A stretch of 64,000 nucleotides of DNA, from contig NZ_FMZJ01000013.1 in NCBI RefSeq assembly GCF_900101455.1, positions 80,141-144,140 of the forward strand, written 5' to 3'. The number at the start of each line of letters is the position of its first letter. The first letter of the stretch is position 1. This DNA is from Sphingomonas sp. YR710 (GTDB lineage Bacteria; Pseudomonadota; Alphaproteobacteria; Sphingomonadales; Sphingomonadaceae). Under the pieces are notes generated by a model, which did not search any database, was not told the origin of the DNA, and was given only the letters and a program-made list of their open reading frames with translations. Shown piece by piece: positions 9,266 to 18,717 of this stretch. Both the position numbers and the translations under genes were made by a program.

Positions 9266-10273
9266 CAAGGTGATGGCTAGCAGCCCGCTCAGTACAAAAA
9301 GCGGCGGAATGGGCCCGCCGCGTCCGACGATGATGGCCAGTACGAACAGGATCAGGCTATTGATCATCATCAGCAACGCCAGCGGTGGCACGAGCAGGTG
9401 GAGCCCCAGCCATGTCGTTCCCCACTGCCCGGACATCAGCAACGGGGGCACCGCATGCCCTGCCGTGGCAAGAAACCCATGCTCCCAGCGGCGGCGTTGC
9501 GCCAATGTTCCGCCGGCGCTGCTCGGGTCCGACAGGATCGTCACATCGTCGACGAATAGCGGGCTTTGTCCCCGCCGTGCGAGCGCGATGCCGAGCCTGA
9601 GATCCTCGACGATGTCACTTGTTGCCAGGGGTGCCTGCGCAAATATCGGCCAGGGGAAGGCCATGCCCGATCCGGTCAATATCGCCGGTGCGCCAATGCG
9701 CGCGAGCCCGCGCTGGCGGATCAGGTTTTTCACGAGAAAGGCGAAGCCCGAAAGCTGGACCATCGGCCCGGCTTCAGGCTGTGGCGTCATCAGGTAACTC
9801 GCCTGCACCGGCCTGTCGCCTGCCAGCGCGATCTCCGCCAGTCGGCGAAGCCCGCCGGCCGAGATCCGGCAATCGGCATCGATCACGATCGCGACATCGG
9901 GCGGATCGGCGGACAGATGATCGCGCGCGAATGCTAGTGCGTAGCCTTTGCCGCGCGCGCCGGGATCGTGGCGCTCGATCACGTCCGCGCCCGCCCGCAG
10001 GGCCATGGCCGCGGTCAGGTCGCTGCAATTGTCGGCGACGACGAGAAGGCGGCCCCCGGACGGGAGATCGCCCAGCAGCGCCGCTATCGTAGCCGTGATA
10101 CCGGTCTCCTCGTCATGAGCCGGTACGATCACGGCTACGCGCGGTTGGCGGCTCGCCGCACCCGCCGGCCGGGCGCGCAGCGGCCACAGTCCCAATGCCG
10201 TCTCGATCGCAAATACCGCCGACATGACGAAAATAGGAGCCAGAAGGGCCCAGCCGATCCCGGTCATGATCAT
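9113..10273 (-). CDS. Glycosyltransferase family 2, membrane-anchored
   Basis: The product has 386 residues. A hydrophobic N-terminal helix (about 5-27) is followed by a GT-A domain: VAVIVPAHDEE (47-56), VIDADCRI with the DxD motif (132-134), ED (223-224) as the likely catalytic base region, and QRRRW (259-263), the Q/RxxRW motif of processive-type GT2 enzymes. Two to three hydrophobic helices close the protein. The start overlaps the stop of the upstream glycosyltransferase by 4 bases (ATGA), so the pair is an operon. It is an inner-membrane enzyme facing the cytoplasm. The Q/RxxRW motif leaves open a role in making a polymer rather than adding a single sugar. Confidence 0.85.
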   Translation of the reverse strand: MIMTGIGWALLAPIFVMSAVFAIETALGLWPLRARPAGAASRQPRVAVIVPAHDEETGITATIAALLGDLPSGGRLLVVADNCSDLTAAMALRAGADVIERHDPGARGKGYALAFARDHLSADPPDVAIVIDADCRISAGGLRRLAEIALAGDRPVQASYLMTPQPEAGPMVQLSGFAFLVKNLIRQRGLARIGAPAILTGSGMAFPWPIFAQAPLATSDIVEDLRLGIALARRGQSPLFVDDVTILSDPSSAGGTLAQRRRWEHGFLATAGHAVPPLLMSGQWGTTWLGLHLLVPPLALLMMINSLILFVLAIIVGRGGPIPPLFVLSGLLAITLLLVGAVWTHARDQIRAATLLRVPLYMLWKLPIYLSGITRRERHWIRTRRD

Positions 10274-11328
10274 ACTTCGCCGGCCTTCTTATATTCGATC
10301 AGCCCCGACGGGCGGCCGCGCAGCCGGTTCCAGTAGAAGCGCGCCATTCCTGCCATCTCGGCATATTTTCCGATCATCAGGAACAGGCTTAGTTGCACGG
10401 CCTGCCGTCGTGTCCGTGTCCGCGCCTCGCGGACGGCAACGCGGACGATCTGGCCGAGCAGCGACAGAGCCAGCAACCCGAGCATGATCGGATACAGCAT
10501 GCTGCGCGTAATGATCGTTTCGATCAGCAGAGTCACAGCGAGAGCCGGCACCATGCCGCCCCAGATCATCGCGCGGCGGCAGTTGCGATGATAATCGTGC
10601 AGCCGGCCGTCGGGATGGCGGGTCACCAGTTCGGCAAAGGCGTGGCCGGCACGCGCGGTGCGGCGCCACCATTGGCCGAAGTGCAGGATCGCGGCATCGT
10701 GGATCGTCATGTCCACATCGATGCAGGCGATGCGCCAGCCTGCCGCCCTCAGCCGGATCGACAGGTCGGGATCCTCGCCCGCGATCATATCTGTCCGATA
10801 GCCGCCGGCGGCCCGAACCGCGTCGGTCCGCAGCAGCACATCGCCGCCAAAGGCCATGGCCGGTCCTGCGGGGATGGCCCATTCGACATCGCACAGCCAG
10901 TTGTACACGGACCTGCCGGGATCTCGTTCGCGGCGCCGGCCGCATATCGCGGCCAGCCCCGGATCGGCCTGCAGCGCGGCGAGTGCGGTTGGTAGCCAGC
11001 CCGCGGCCAGCTCGCAATCTCCGTCGATCATCTGGACATAACCGATATCGGGTTCAATCTCGTCCAGTCGCGCGAGCCCCCGGTTGCGCGCGCGCGCGGC
11101 CGAATAACCACCGGCCGGATCGAGCGCGCAGACGTCGACGCCAGCCGCCTTTGCCTGGCCGATACTGCCGTCGGTCGATCCTGAATCGACATAGATCACG
11201 GGCTCATAATCGGTCAGCGACGCCAATGCCGTGGTGAGGCGCTCCCCCTCGTTGCGACCGATCAGAACGATAGCGACATCTCGGTCGTCATTCGAGCCGC
11301 GGATCTGGCTTGGCGGGGCATCGGACAT
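10270..11328 (-). CDS. Glycosyltransferase family 2
   Basis: The product has 352 residues from the ATG at 11328 (MSDAPPSQIRG); the frame is open 116 codons further upstream but those residues are basic and non-conserved in look. GT-A features are IVLIGRNEGERL (about 20-31), VDSGSTDGS (47-55) and MIDGDCELA with the DGD metal site (102-104). A hydrophobic pair of helices lies near residues 260-300. This resembles GT2 enzymes that act in EPS assembly at the membrane. It is the first gene of a two-gene leftward operon. It diverges from the VPxPA-tailed protein gene across a 262-bp regulatory gap. Confidence 0.85.
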   Translation of the reverse strand: MSDAPPSQIRGSNDDRDVAIVLIGRNEGERLTTALASLTDYEPVIYVDSGSTDGSIGQAKAAGVDVCALDPAGGYSAARARNRGLARLDEIEPDIGYVQMIDGDCELAAGWLPTALAALQADPGLAAICGRRRERDPGRSVYNWLCDVEWAIPAGPAMAFGGDVLLRTDAVRAAGGYRTDMIAGEDPDLSIRLRAAGWRIACIDVDMTIHDAAILHFGQWWRRTARAGHAFAELVTRHPDGRLHDYHRNCRRAMIWGGMVPALAVTLLIETIITRSMLYPIMLGLLALSLLGQIVRVAVREARTRTRRQAVQLSLFLMIGKYAEMAGMARFYWNRLRGRPSGLIEYKKAGEV

Positions 11329-11462
11329 CGGTATTGCTGTCGCACGATTCACGGCAATTATCGAGATCCGTTTCTTCGTATTGAAATCGTTAACGATTCG
11401 AAACAACCCGCGGTGGCACGCGGGCTTGGGGTGAATCGGGCGGCCGCCATCGGGTGTTAATC

Positions 11463-11491
11463 TTGTAAAGCGCCGGATTATTCCATATAGC
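11463..11491 (+). promoter_or_regulatory. Possible sigma-70-type promoter of the VPxPA-tailed protein gene
   Basis: TTGTAA and TATAGC are separated by 17 bp in an AT-richer stretch. Each hexamer matches four of six consensus positions. Transcription would start near 11498 and leave a leader of about 90 nt before the ATG at 11591. The evidence is by eye only. Confidence 0.3.
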
Positions 11492-11590
11492 TGCAATATT
11501 CGATAAGGGTCGGAGGGGATTTTTTGTCGATGGCTGGAACTGCGCGTGCCTGTTCGAAGGCGCGTCATGGTTCTAACGCGGGGGTGTTTG

Positions 11591-12199
11591 ATGCGTAGCT
11601 TTTTGCGGGTTCTTGGTGTTGCTGCTGTGGTCGTTCTGGCCGCGCCCTTGTCGGCGGCGCCGTTGCCGGCGGACAATACGGGTTTCGCTACACCCTATAT
11701 GGGCCAATTGATCCAGGGCGACTTTGTCGCCACGGGATCGACGTTCAGCTCCATCAAAGCCGTCACTTCCAACGCAAATCCGGGCGGATCGGGCTTTTCG
11801 GTGTTCGCGTCGTTCGATGTGATCGGCAATGTCGGCGGGATCTCTGCCGGCGGCGTTCTGATCCGCCGCGATGATACGCATTCGCTGGGCACCGTGACGG
11901 CGGGGCTTTACAATTACAGCCTGACCGCCGCCAATCATCTCGGCGGCCTGGTTTACAATTTTGCAGCACCCTCGGGCAGCTTCACCTCATCGTTCGATTC
12001 GTCGCTGCTTACCCTCGCGGGCGGAAAATATATTTTTCAGGTACATTCGTCGGCAACCAGCGGCGTCAGCCTTTATCGTCTCAACGTCAGTTCTGTGCCG
12101 GTCCCCGGCGCGGCCCTGTTGTTCGTCGCCGGGCTGGGCGTAGTGGGTATTGCCAGCCAGCGCCGCCAGAAGAACAAGCAGACCATTCAGGCTGTCTGA
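11591..12199 (+). CDS. Secreted protein with a VPxPA-CTERM (PEP-CTERM variant) sorting signal
   Basis: The product has 202 residues from the ATG at 11591, which gives a clean signal peptide (MRSFLRVLGVAAVVVLAAP, cut near residue 22). The middle is rich in Ser, Gly, Ala and Asn and looks like a secreted beta-sandwich of unknown function. The C-terminus is a tripartite sorting signal: VPVPGA (169-174), a hydrophobic helix (LLFVAGLGVVGIA) and a basic tail (QRRQKNK). This is the VPLPA-CTERM pattern, recognised by XrtD-type exosortases. The next gene downstream is such an exosortase, so this is its likely substrate. In-frame starts at 11546 and 11567 are possible but less signal-peptide-like. Confidence 0.8.
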   Translation: MRSFLRVLGVAAVVVLAAPLSAAPLPADNTGFATPYMGQLIQGDFVATGSTFSSIKAVTSNANPGGSGFSVFASFDVIGNVGGISAGGVLIRRDDTHSLGTVTAGLYNYSLTAANHLGGLVYNFAAPSGSFTSSFDSSLLTLAGGKYIFQVHSSATSGVSLYRLNVSSVPVPGAALLFVAGLGVVGIASQRRQKNKQTIQAV

Positions 12200-12217
12200 C
12201 GGCTTTGCGTGATCGGG

Positions 12218-12234
12218 CCGTGGCATTTCCACGG
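12218..12234 (+). terminator. Small hairpin after the VPxPA-protein gene
   Basis: CCGTGG and CCACGG flank a 5-nt loop, 18 bp past the stop codon. There is no T-tract, so it may only attenuate transcription or stabilise the mRNA end. Confidence 0.25.
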
Positions 12235-12285
12235 TGCCATTAGCTTGTATGTTCGCGCGTGCCGGCTCATGATCCATCGCACAAT

Positions 12286-13866
12286 ATGGCGGCAGTCACA
12301 GAATCCAGTCGATCGGGGAGCATGGACCGGGCCATCCTGAAGCGGGGCGCGCGCATTGCGGCTCCGGCGCTGGTGTCCGGTATCATCCTGTTTCTGTTCT
12401 GGAGCGCGATTACTAATATCGCGGGCCGCTGGCTTTCCAGCGAAGAATATAGCCACGGCTTCATCGCGCTGGCGGTTTCCGGTTTCTACCTGTTTCGAAG
12501 GCGCGGTGCGTTGCTGGCGGCTGCGGGCGGGTCGACATGGCTTGCGGTGCCGGTTGTCGCGCTCGGCGCCGGGCTGGCGCTGTTCAGCGAACTTGGCGCG
12601 ACTTTCTTCCTCGCACAATATGGTCTCGTGCTGCTCCTGGCTGGCTTGGCGCTTGGGCTGTTCGGCATGCGGGGGCTCCGGATCGCTGGGCCGGCGCTGC
12701 TGCTGATCCTGGTTGTCGTACCAGTGCCCTATTTCCTGGAAGCGCAGGCGACCGCGCGGTTGCAGCTCCTTTCCACACAAGCAGGAGTGGCGATCCTGCA
12801 TGCCCTGAAGATCGCGGCCTATGCCGATGGCAATATCGTCGATCTTGGTAGCTATCAGCTTGATGTTATCGAGGCCTGTAGCGGCCTGCGATATCTGTTT
12901 CCGTTGACCGGCCTCGCCGTGATCATCGCCTTTTTGTACCGCGGGCGATGGTGGCAGCGTGCGTTGGTCGTCGCGTCCGCTCCGCCGATTGCGATCGGCA
13001 TGAACATCCTGCGCATCGCCGCCATCGGTATCCTGGTCGAGCATCAAGGGCCTTCGGCTGCGGCAGGATTTACCCATGCTTTCGAAGGCTGGGTGATATT
13101 CGTGGCCTGTGCGGTGATCCTGCTCGGGGAAATCGCGCTGCTCAACCTGTTCGCGCGTCAACCTTGGGGCGATGTTTTCGGCCTTGACGATCCCGATCCG
13201 ATTCCGTCGACCGCGCCGGCAATCGGCTGGACCAGTCTGCCGATGCTGACGGCGGTGCTTGTGCTGGTCGCAACCATACCGGCCGTGATGGCGCTGCGCT
13301 TCCGAACGCCGGTTCTTCCCGCGCGCCCGCCCTTGCTGTTGTTTCCACTCGAAATTGGCAGCTGGCGGGGCGCGGTGGCGCCGCTCACGCGGACCGAACT
13401 GCGCTTCCTCGGCAACCCCGACTATATCAACGTCGATTTTGCGCGGAGCGGGGCGGGCGAACTCAATCTGTTCGTTGCGTATTACGACCAGCAAAGCCAA
13501 GGTGTTTCGCCGCATTCGCCGCAGGTCTGTATCCCCGGTTCGGGCTGGACGATCACCTCGCTGCAGCAGCGGCCCGTAATGATCGGTGGCCGGTTGCGCA
13601 TGGTAAACCGTGCTGTTGTCGAAGCAGGTCCGGCGCGGCAGATCGTCTATTATGTCTTTTACCAGCGAGGGCGCTGGATGACCGACGAATATAGGGTAAA
13701 GTTTGCCTTGCTGGAGGATAGCCTGCTCAAGAATCGAACCGACGGGGCCCTGATTCGTCTCAACGCCCTGGTCCCGCCCGGCGGCACCGAGGCGAAGACC
13801 GATGCCATGCTGACGTCGTTCCTGGCGCGCGCGATGGTCCCGATCGGGCGGTTCGTTCCGCAATGA
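12286..13866 (+). CDS. xrtD: Exosortase fused to an EpsI domain, XrtD type (VPLPA-CTERM-specific)
   Basis: The product has 526 residues from the ATG at 12286; GTG 12259 and ATG 12322 are alternatives and none has an ideal ribosome site. The N-terminal ~290 residues form the multi-helix exosortase domain with the proposed catalytic triad: C198 in EACSGLRYLF, R243 in MNILRIAAIG, H264 in FTHAFEGWVIF. After a hydrophobic link, residues ~315-526 are an EpsI (DUF3485) domain with C415 in SPQVCIPGSGW. Fusion of the two domains and the FEGWVIF segment fit XrtD. Exosortases cleave and sort PEP-CTERM proteins at the inner membrane. The stop overlaps the TPR lipoprotein start (ATGA). Confidence 0.85.
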   Translation: MAAVTESSRSGSMDRAILKRGARIAAPALVSGIILFLFWSAITNIAGRWLSSEEYSHGFIALAVSGFYLFRRRGALLAAAGGSTWLAVPVVALGAGLALFSELGATFFLAQYGLVLLLAGLALGLFGMRGLRIAGPALLLILVVVPVPYFLEAQATARLQLLSTQAGVAILHALKIAAYADGNIVDLGSYQLDVIEACSGLRYLFPLTGLAVIIAFLYRGRWWQRALVVASAPPIAIGMNILRIAAIGILVEHQGPSAAAGFTHAFEGWVIFVACAVILLGEIALLNLFARQPWGDVFGLDDPDPIPSTAPAIGWTSLPMLTAVLVLVATIPAVMALRFRTPVLPARPPLLLFPLEIGSWRGAVAPLTRTELRFLGNPDYINVDFARSGAGELNLFVAYYDQQSQGVSPHSPQVCIPGSGWTITSLQQRPVMIGGRLRMVNRAVVEAGPARQIVYYVFYQRGRWMTDEYRVKFALLEDSLLKNRTDGALIRLNALVPPGGTEAKTDAMLTSFLARAMVPIGRFVPQ

Positions 13867-16259
13867 GGGATTTGGCTCGTTCGGCCCGGCGCCGGCATCC
13901 TTTGGCACGCCTGGGGCTGTGCCTGCTGCTGGCGATCGCCGGTTGCGGTTCGCCGCAGGAACGTGCGGCCAAGGCGCTCGTGCGATACGAAAATTATTAT
14001 GCTCAGCACGACATGTTGCGCGCGCGCATCGAAATCCGCAACGCGATCCGCGAACAGGATGATGTCGCCGATTATTGGAACAAGCTCGGCCGCGTCGAAC
14101 TCGCCCTCAACAAATATTTCAACGCTTATTCGGCCTATTCCCGTGCCCTCGAACTCGACAAGGGCAATATCGAGGCGATGCAGGCCGTAGCCGAATTGTC
14201 CTATTCGGGTGGATCGCCCGATGATGCCGTCAAATATGCCGATAAGATGCTGTTGCTTGATCCGGGCAATCTGCGGATGCTGTTCGTCAAGGGCTCGGTG
14301 GCCTTCGACACGAAGAAGTACGATGATGCGCGGGCCATCGCCCTGCATATGCTGTCAGTTGAACCTGGCAATGAAGGGGCAGCGATCCTGCTCGCCCGCG
14401 TGCAATATGCGACCGGCGATTCCAAGGCTGCGATAGCCACACTCGAAAATTCGGTGTCTCGTGATGGCCCGTCGCGGCCGAAATTTATCGCGTTGCTCGA
14501 TTTTTACAGCGATCAGCAGGATCTTGCGGGCATCGACGCCACCTATGCGCGCCTGTTCAAGCTGCAGCCGCGCAACATCGATCTGCGCCTCGAATATGCC
14601 AGGGTGCTGTACGAAAGTGATCGGCCCGATCGAGCGCTGGCGATCATCGATCGGCTGCAATCGGCCAATCCGCATAATACCAAGCTGCAGCAGAAGATCG
14701 TCGATTTGTGGATGGCCGTCGGCAGCAAGGCGATCGCCATCGATCAGGTGCGCCGCTTTGCCGAGGCCGGCAATGATCAGATGAAGGTCGCGCTCGGCCA
14801 GCTTGCCGTCGATCAGAAACGGTTCGCAGAGGCCGAAGCCATCCTGCGGCCTTTCGTCGACAAAGGCAGCATCACGCCCGAAAATGTCCAGGCAAACACG
14901 CTCTATGCGGCAGCGTTGGCGGGGCTCGGCAAGCGGACGGAGGCGCTGGCGCGGGCGGATAAGGTGCTCGAATTCGATAAGACCAATCCGCAGGCGCTGT
15001 TGCTGCGGATCCAGATTTCGATCGATCGCAAGAATCTCGGCTTGGCGCTGAACGACGCGCAGATTTTGGGGCGCGACAATCCCGATCTCGCGGCGGCACG
15101 GGTTGCACTGGCTCAGGTCTATGCCCTGCGTAAGGAACAGGCCCTGGCCGACGGTGTTTTCGCCCGGGCGGCTGATGAACTGCCGGCGAACGCCGATTTG
15201 TTGCGCGCCTATATCGCCTACCTGATCGGTACTGATCGCCGTCAAATGGCGCTCGACATTGCCGAGAATTTTACGCGGCACAATGCCGATTCCCTCGAAG
15301 GCTGGAAGATCCGGGCCGATCTCTGCCTTGCGCTCGGTGATGAGCGTTGCGCACAACTTACGCTCGATGCTCTCGGCCGGCTCCGGGGTGGTGATAAAGC
15401 ACGCGCCGCGTTGTCGATGGCGATGAACGAAAAGCACAAGGATGGCGCGCCGCTTTCAGGCAGCCTCCCGGCGATGTTGCAGTCGGTGCTGGGGGGGCAG
15501 GTCAGCCTTGAGGCAACCGCACAGAAGCTCGTGGTTCAGGGGAGGGCGCCCGACGCCGAAAAGATCACCAAGGCCGTGATCGTGCGGCAGCCGCAGAATG
15601 AACTCGCCAAGCTGGTTCTCGCCAATCTCGCGCTGCTCCGGGGCGATCGCCAGGGCGCGGAGGCCGCAATACAGGGGGTGATCGAGCGCGATCCGACGCA
15701 GGCGCTCGGTTATCGTGATCTGGCACGCTTGCGCTTTGGCGCCGGCGATCGGTCGGGCGCGTTCGCGGCGCTTGCGCAGGGGCTGGCGCGTCTGTCGTCG
15801 AACGATACCCTGCTCTTCGAACGGGCGACGTTCGAGCAGGCTTCGGGTAGCAATGCCGCCGCCGCCAAAAGCTACCGGCTGTTGTTGCGTCAGCACCCGG
15901 ACAATCTGATCGCGATCAACAATCTGATCTATCTCCTGTCCGAAGATCGTTCGCCGCCGGCCCTGCAGGAAGCCGTGCAGCTGGCGAAGCGGATCGAATC
16001 GGAGGACCTCCCGGCATTTCTCGATACACGCGGATGGTTGCTGCTGCGGACTGGCAATGTGGCCGGTGCCGTGTCGCTTCTGCGGCGTGCCATCGAGGGG
16101 TTTCAGCCGCCGTCGATCTATCGATATCATCTGGCAGAAGCGCTGATCGCCGGTGGCGACGCGGCGGGCGCCCGGGCGCAGGCGCAGGCGGCACTGGCGA
16201 GCGCATCGGGCAATGAGCGCTGGATCGCGCGCGCGCGCGATATCCTGCGGGTGCGTTGA
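13863..16259 (+). CDS. TPR-repeat lipoprotein, PrsT-like (exosortase system)
   Basis: The product has 798 residues. A signal peptide with lipobox IAGC places the lipid-modified cysteine at C28. The rest is a chain of helical TPR-like repeats, for example AYSRALELDKGNIEAMQAVAEL. This is the layout of the PrsT family found with exosortase/EPS loci, where members run to about 900 residues, so this one is somewhat short. Such lipoproteins are thought to scaffold EPS export in the periplasm; that role is inferred. The start overlaps the exosortase stop by 4 bases, which suggests coupled translation. Confidence 0.8.
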   Translation: MRDLARSARRRHPLARLGLCLLLAIAGCGSPQERAAKALVRYENYYAQHDMLRARIEIRNAIREQDDVADYWNKLGRVELALNKYFNAYSAYSRALELDKGNIEAMQAVAELSYSGGSPDDAVKYADKMLLLDPGNLRMLFVKGSVAFDTKKYDDARAIALHMLSVEPGNEGAAILLARVQYATGDSKAAIATLENSVSRDGPSRPKFIALLDFYSDQQDLAGIDATYARLFKLQPRNIDLRLEYARVLYESDRPDRALAIIDRLQSANPHNTKLQQKIVDLWMAVGSKAIAIDQVRRFAEAGNDQMKVALGQLAVDQKRFAEAEAILRPFVDKGSITPENVQANTLYAAALAGLGKRTEALARADKVLEFDKTNPQALLLRIQISIDRKNLGLALNDAQILGRDNPDLAAARVALAQVYALRKEQALADGVFARAADELPANADLLRAYIAYLIGTDRRQMALDIAENFTRHNADSLEGWKIRADLCLALGDERCAQLTLDALGRLRGGDKARAALSMAMNEKHKDGAPLSGSLPAMLQSVLGGQVSLEATAQKLVVQGRAPDAEKITKAVIVRQPQNELAKLVLANLALLRGDRQGAEAAIQGVIERDPTQALGYRDLARLRFGAGDRSGAFAALAQGLARLSSNDTLLFERATFEQASGSNAAAAKSYRLLLRQHPDNLIAINNLIYLLSEDRSPPALQEAVQLAKRIESEDLPAFLDTRGWLLLRTGNVAGAVSLLRRAIEGFQPPSIYRYHLAEALIAGGDAAGARAQAQAALASASGNERWIARARDILRVR

Positions 16260-16284
16260 TAATGACGGTGCGGATCATGAAGCC

Positions 16285-17751
16285 ATGCTGACCGTTCCGG
16301 ACAGTCCCCCGGCACTTGCCGAGATGAAGTCGCGCAAATATCGTTTTACATCGAACGTCATCGCTTCGATCGTGATCACCGCGGATATCGCCTGCCTCAT
16401 TCTGGGCTCGGTACTGGCGGTCATGGCCTATGCCATATTGGCGGGCCGCCAATATTTCCTCGACATGCACGTCACGGTGGCCGTGATCGTGGCGGTGAAC
16501 TTCTTGCTGATCCGGCTGTCGCGCGATTCCTATTCGCATCCGATGGGGCGCGGCCAGGACAGCGATCAGGGTGTCGTCTTCGAATTCCTGATCGCAGCCA
16601 TCCTGGTGTTCGCGACGGTCTGGCAATTGGGGCTCGCCACCCTGTTTTCGCCGGGGCTTGGCGTCTGTTACGTCGGCTCCTGCCTGCTGCTGCTGTTCGT
16701 CAGCCGTTATGCCGTCCGCAAGCTCGTCTGGCATTTGGTGCAGGCCGGCTATATCGGTCAGCGCATCGTCATTTATGGTGCCGATGAGCATGCGACGGGC
16801 CGGGTGCTCCGGCTGCTCGATCTCGAAAGGTTGCCCTATCTGTCGGTAATCGGCATCGCGGACGGCCGCACCACCCGGATCGACCGCGATCGCTTATGGG
16901 GTGTGCCGTTTCTCGGCGATCTCGATGCGCTGCTCGAGCGGGTGAAGCGCGGCGATGTCGACATGGTGATCATCGCCCTGCCGATGATCGGGCAGGATCG
17001 GCTCGATCAGATCACCGAAACCCTCCAATCGGTGTCGGTCGACATCTGCCTCATGCCGCGCGAGGCGATGGATCTGTCGACCCAATATCGTATGCGTTTC
17101 ATCGGATCCTTGCCGCTCTTCGCGCTATGGCAGCGACCGATCCGCGATTGGGATCACATCATCAAGGCGCTCGAAGATCGGTTTCTGGCGCTCGGGGGGC
17201 TGATCATACTATCGCCCGTGCTGGCGCTGGCGGCACTGGCGATCAAATTGACCAGCCCGGGCCCGATCCTGTTTCGTCAGCAGCGCTTCGGCTTCAATAA
17301 TGTGAAGATCGACGTCCTGAAATTCCGATCGATGTATGTCGATCAGCAGGACGAAAGCGGCGCCGAGCGGACGGTGCGGGGCGATCCGCGGGTGACGCCG
17401 GTCGGGCGCATCATCCGGCGGCTCAGCATCGATGAACTGCCACAATTGTACAATGTATTATGCGGGGAAATGTCGATCGTGGGGCCGCGCCCACATGCGA
17501 CGACCATGAAGGTCGGTGACAAGCAATATTTCGAGGCGGTGAAGGGATATGCCGCACGGCACCGGGTGAAACCGGGGATAACCGGCCTCGCCCAGGTCCG
17601 CGGTCTGCGGGGAGAGATCAACACGATCGAACGCGCCAAGCGGCGCGTGGAATATGATTTTTATTATATCGAAAATTGGTCGCTGATGCTCGATATCCGC
17701 ATCATTCTCGAGACCTTCTACAAGCTGTTATGGGATCATAACGCCTATTGA
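16285..17751 (+). CDS. Undecaprenyl-phosphate hexose-1-phosphate transferase (WbaP/WcaJ/ExoY family)
   Basis: The product has 488 residues from ATG 16285. The N-terminal half has about four membrane helices and a Rossmann-like CoA-binding-type domain (RIVIYGADEHATGRVLRLL). The C-terminal ~200 residues are the bacterial sugar transferase domain: a re-entrant helix (LGGLIILSPVLALAALAI), TSPGPILFRQQRFG, KFRSM, then DELPQLYNVLCGEMSIVGPRPH. These enzymes transfer a sugar-1-phosphate, often glucose, to undecaprenyl phosphate and so start the EPS repeat unit. The EPS block at 1-11 kb otherwise lacks this step, so this gene probably serves it. The 3' end overlaps the convergent EpsD gene by 7 bases. 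Confidence 0.88.
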   Translation: MLTVPDSPPALAEMKSRKYRFTSNVIASIVITADIACLILGSVLAVMAYAILAGRQYFLDMHVTVAVIVAVNFLLIRLSRDSYSHPMGRGQDSDQGVVFEFLIAAILVFATVWQLGLATLFSPGLGVCYVGSCLLLLFVSRYAVRKLVWHLVQAGYIGQRIVIYGADEHATGRVLRLLDLERLPYLSVIGIADGRTTRIDRDRLWGVPFLGDLDALLERVKRGDVDMVIIALPMIGQDRLDQITETLQSVSVDICLMPREAMDLSTQYRMRFIGSLPLFALWQRPIRDWDHIIKALEDRFLALGGLIILSPVLALAALAIKLTSPGPILFRQQRFGFNNVKIDVLKFRSMYVDQQDESGAERTVRGDPRVTPVGRIIRRLSIDELPQLYNVLCGEMSIVGPRPHATTMKVGDKQYFEAVKGYAARHRVKPGITGLAQVRGLRGEINTIERAKRRVEYDFYYIENWSLMLDIRIILETFYKLLWDHNAY

Positions 17752-18605
17752 GCGGACTTGGCCGGCCCCGCCGCGGGTGCTGTGCCCTTAGCCGGCTCGA
17801 AACCCGATTGGTACTGGATCTCGGCCTCCTTGCGGGCGCGAACGACCTGGGCCTGGCTTTCCTTGACCAGGGCGCGCCGTCGTACCGCTTCGGTGGCCAC
17901 CGCGCGCGCCACGTCCGAAGGGGTGCCAATCGTGTCGCGGCTGATGATCACGCTGGCGACGAACTTGCCGCCGGAAGGCAGGATGAACGGCTCGCCGGCC
18001 GGCAATTCGTTGATCTTCTTCATCAGCTGCGGATCGAGCCGCCCGGAATCGATGACGCCCTTGCCGCGCGTGAATGTGATGCCCAGCTGCTGCAGCCCGG
18101 TTGCAACCGCGTCGAGCGAATGCGCGTCGCGCAGCGCGAGCAGGCGTTTCACATCCTTGGGCGCATCAAATTGCAACTGATCGAGCAGCAGCCGCTGGCG
18201 CTGCGCGAACAAAGAAGGGTTGTCGTTGATATACTGGTTGATATCGCGATCGTCCGGCACCGGGACGGTCTGGGCAATCTTCTGGCCCAGCATGCTGACC
18301 AGCAGATTGTCGTCGAGGCGGCGCTTTTGCGCCACATAATCGGGGGTCTTGTCGATACCCTGATCCTTGGCCTTCTGGACGATCAGCTTGCGGTCGATCA
18401 GGCGCTCGAGGATTTCCTTGCGCAATACCTTGCGATCGACATTGTCCGGAATACGAACGCCCTGCAATTCGGCGTTGAGTTCCTGCATCGAGATTTCATC
18501 ACCGTTGACGATGGCGACGACCTGACCTTTGGGCTCCTTATGGCATCCGGCCAGGAGCAGAGTGGCGATCATCGCACCGCCGGCGAGCCTCAATTTCGCA
18601 TGCAC
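17745..18605 (-). CDS. epsD: EpsD-family peptidyl-prolyl cis-trans isomerase lipoprotein
   Basis: The product has 286 residues. A lipoprotein signal ends at C21 (LLLAGC). A SurA-type N-terminal domain follows (VVAIVNGDEISMQELNAEL), then a parvulin-like domain with parts of the rotamase core in the second half and a charged Ala/Pro-rich tail. EpsD-type isomerases occur in exosortase/EPS loci and are thought to help fold exported proteins in the periplasm. The gene lies between the XrtD and XrtV modules and could serve either. It diverges from the XrtV accessory gene across a 112-bp gap. Confidence 0.8.
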   Translation of the reverse strand: MHAKLRLAGGAMIATLLLAGCHKEPKGQVVAIVNGDEISMQELNAELQGVRIPDNVDRKVLRKEILERLIDRKLIVQKAKDQGIDKTPDYVAQKRRLDDNLLVSMLGQKIAQTVPVPDDRDINQYINDNPSLFAQRQRLLLDQLQFDAPKDVKRLLALRDAHSLDAVATGLQQLGITFTRGKGVIDSGRLDPQLMKKINELPAGEPFILPSGGKFVASVIISRDTIGTPSDVARAVATEAVRRRALVKESQAQVVRARKEAEIQYQSGFEPAKGTAPAAGPAKSAQ

Positions 18606-18717
18606 CGTGAAAACCCCCTTATCGGCACCGACTTACGGCGGCGCACCAAGATTGCTACATGATTGCCGGGGCGTACCACAAGCCTCTATGAAGGCCGGGC
18701 GGTAAAAGGGGCAAGGC

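Noticed and set aside
12187..13908. 573-residue open frame on the minus strand over xrtD
   Set aside because: It is rich in Arg, Gln and Asp, has no family features, and is the antisense of a recognisable exosortase; long antisense frames are common in high-GC DNA.
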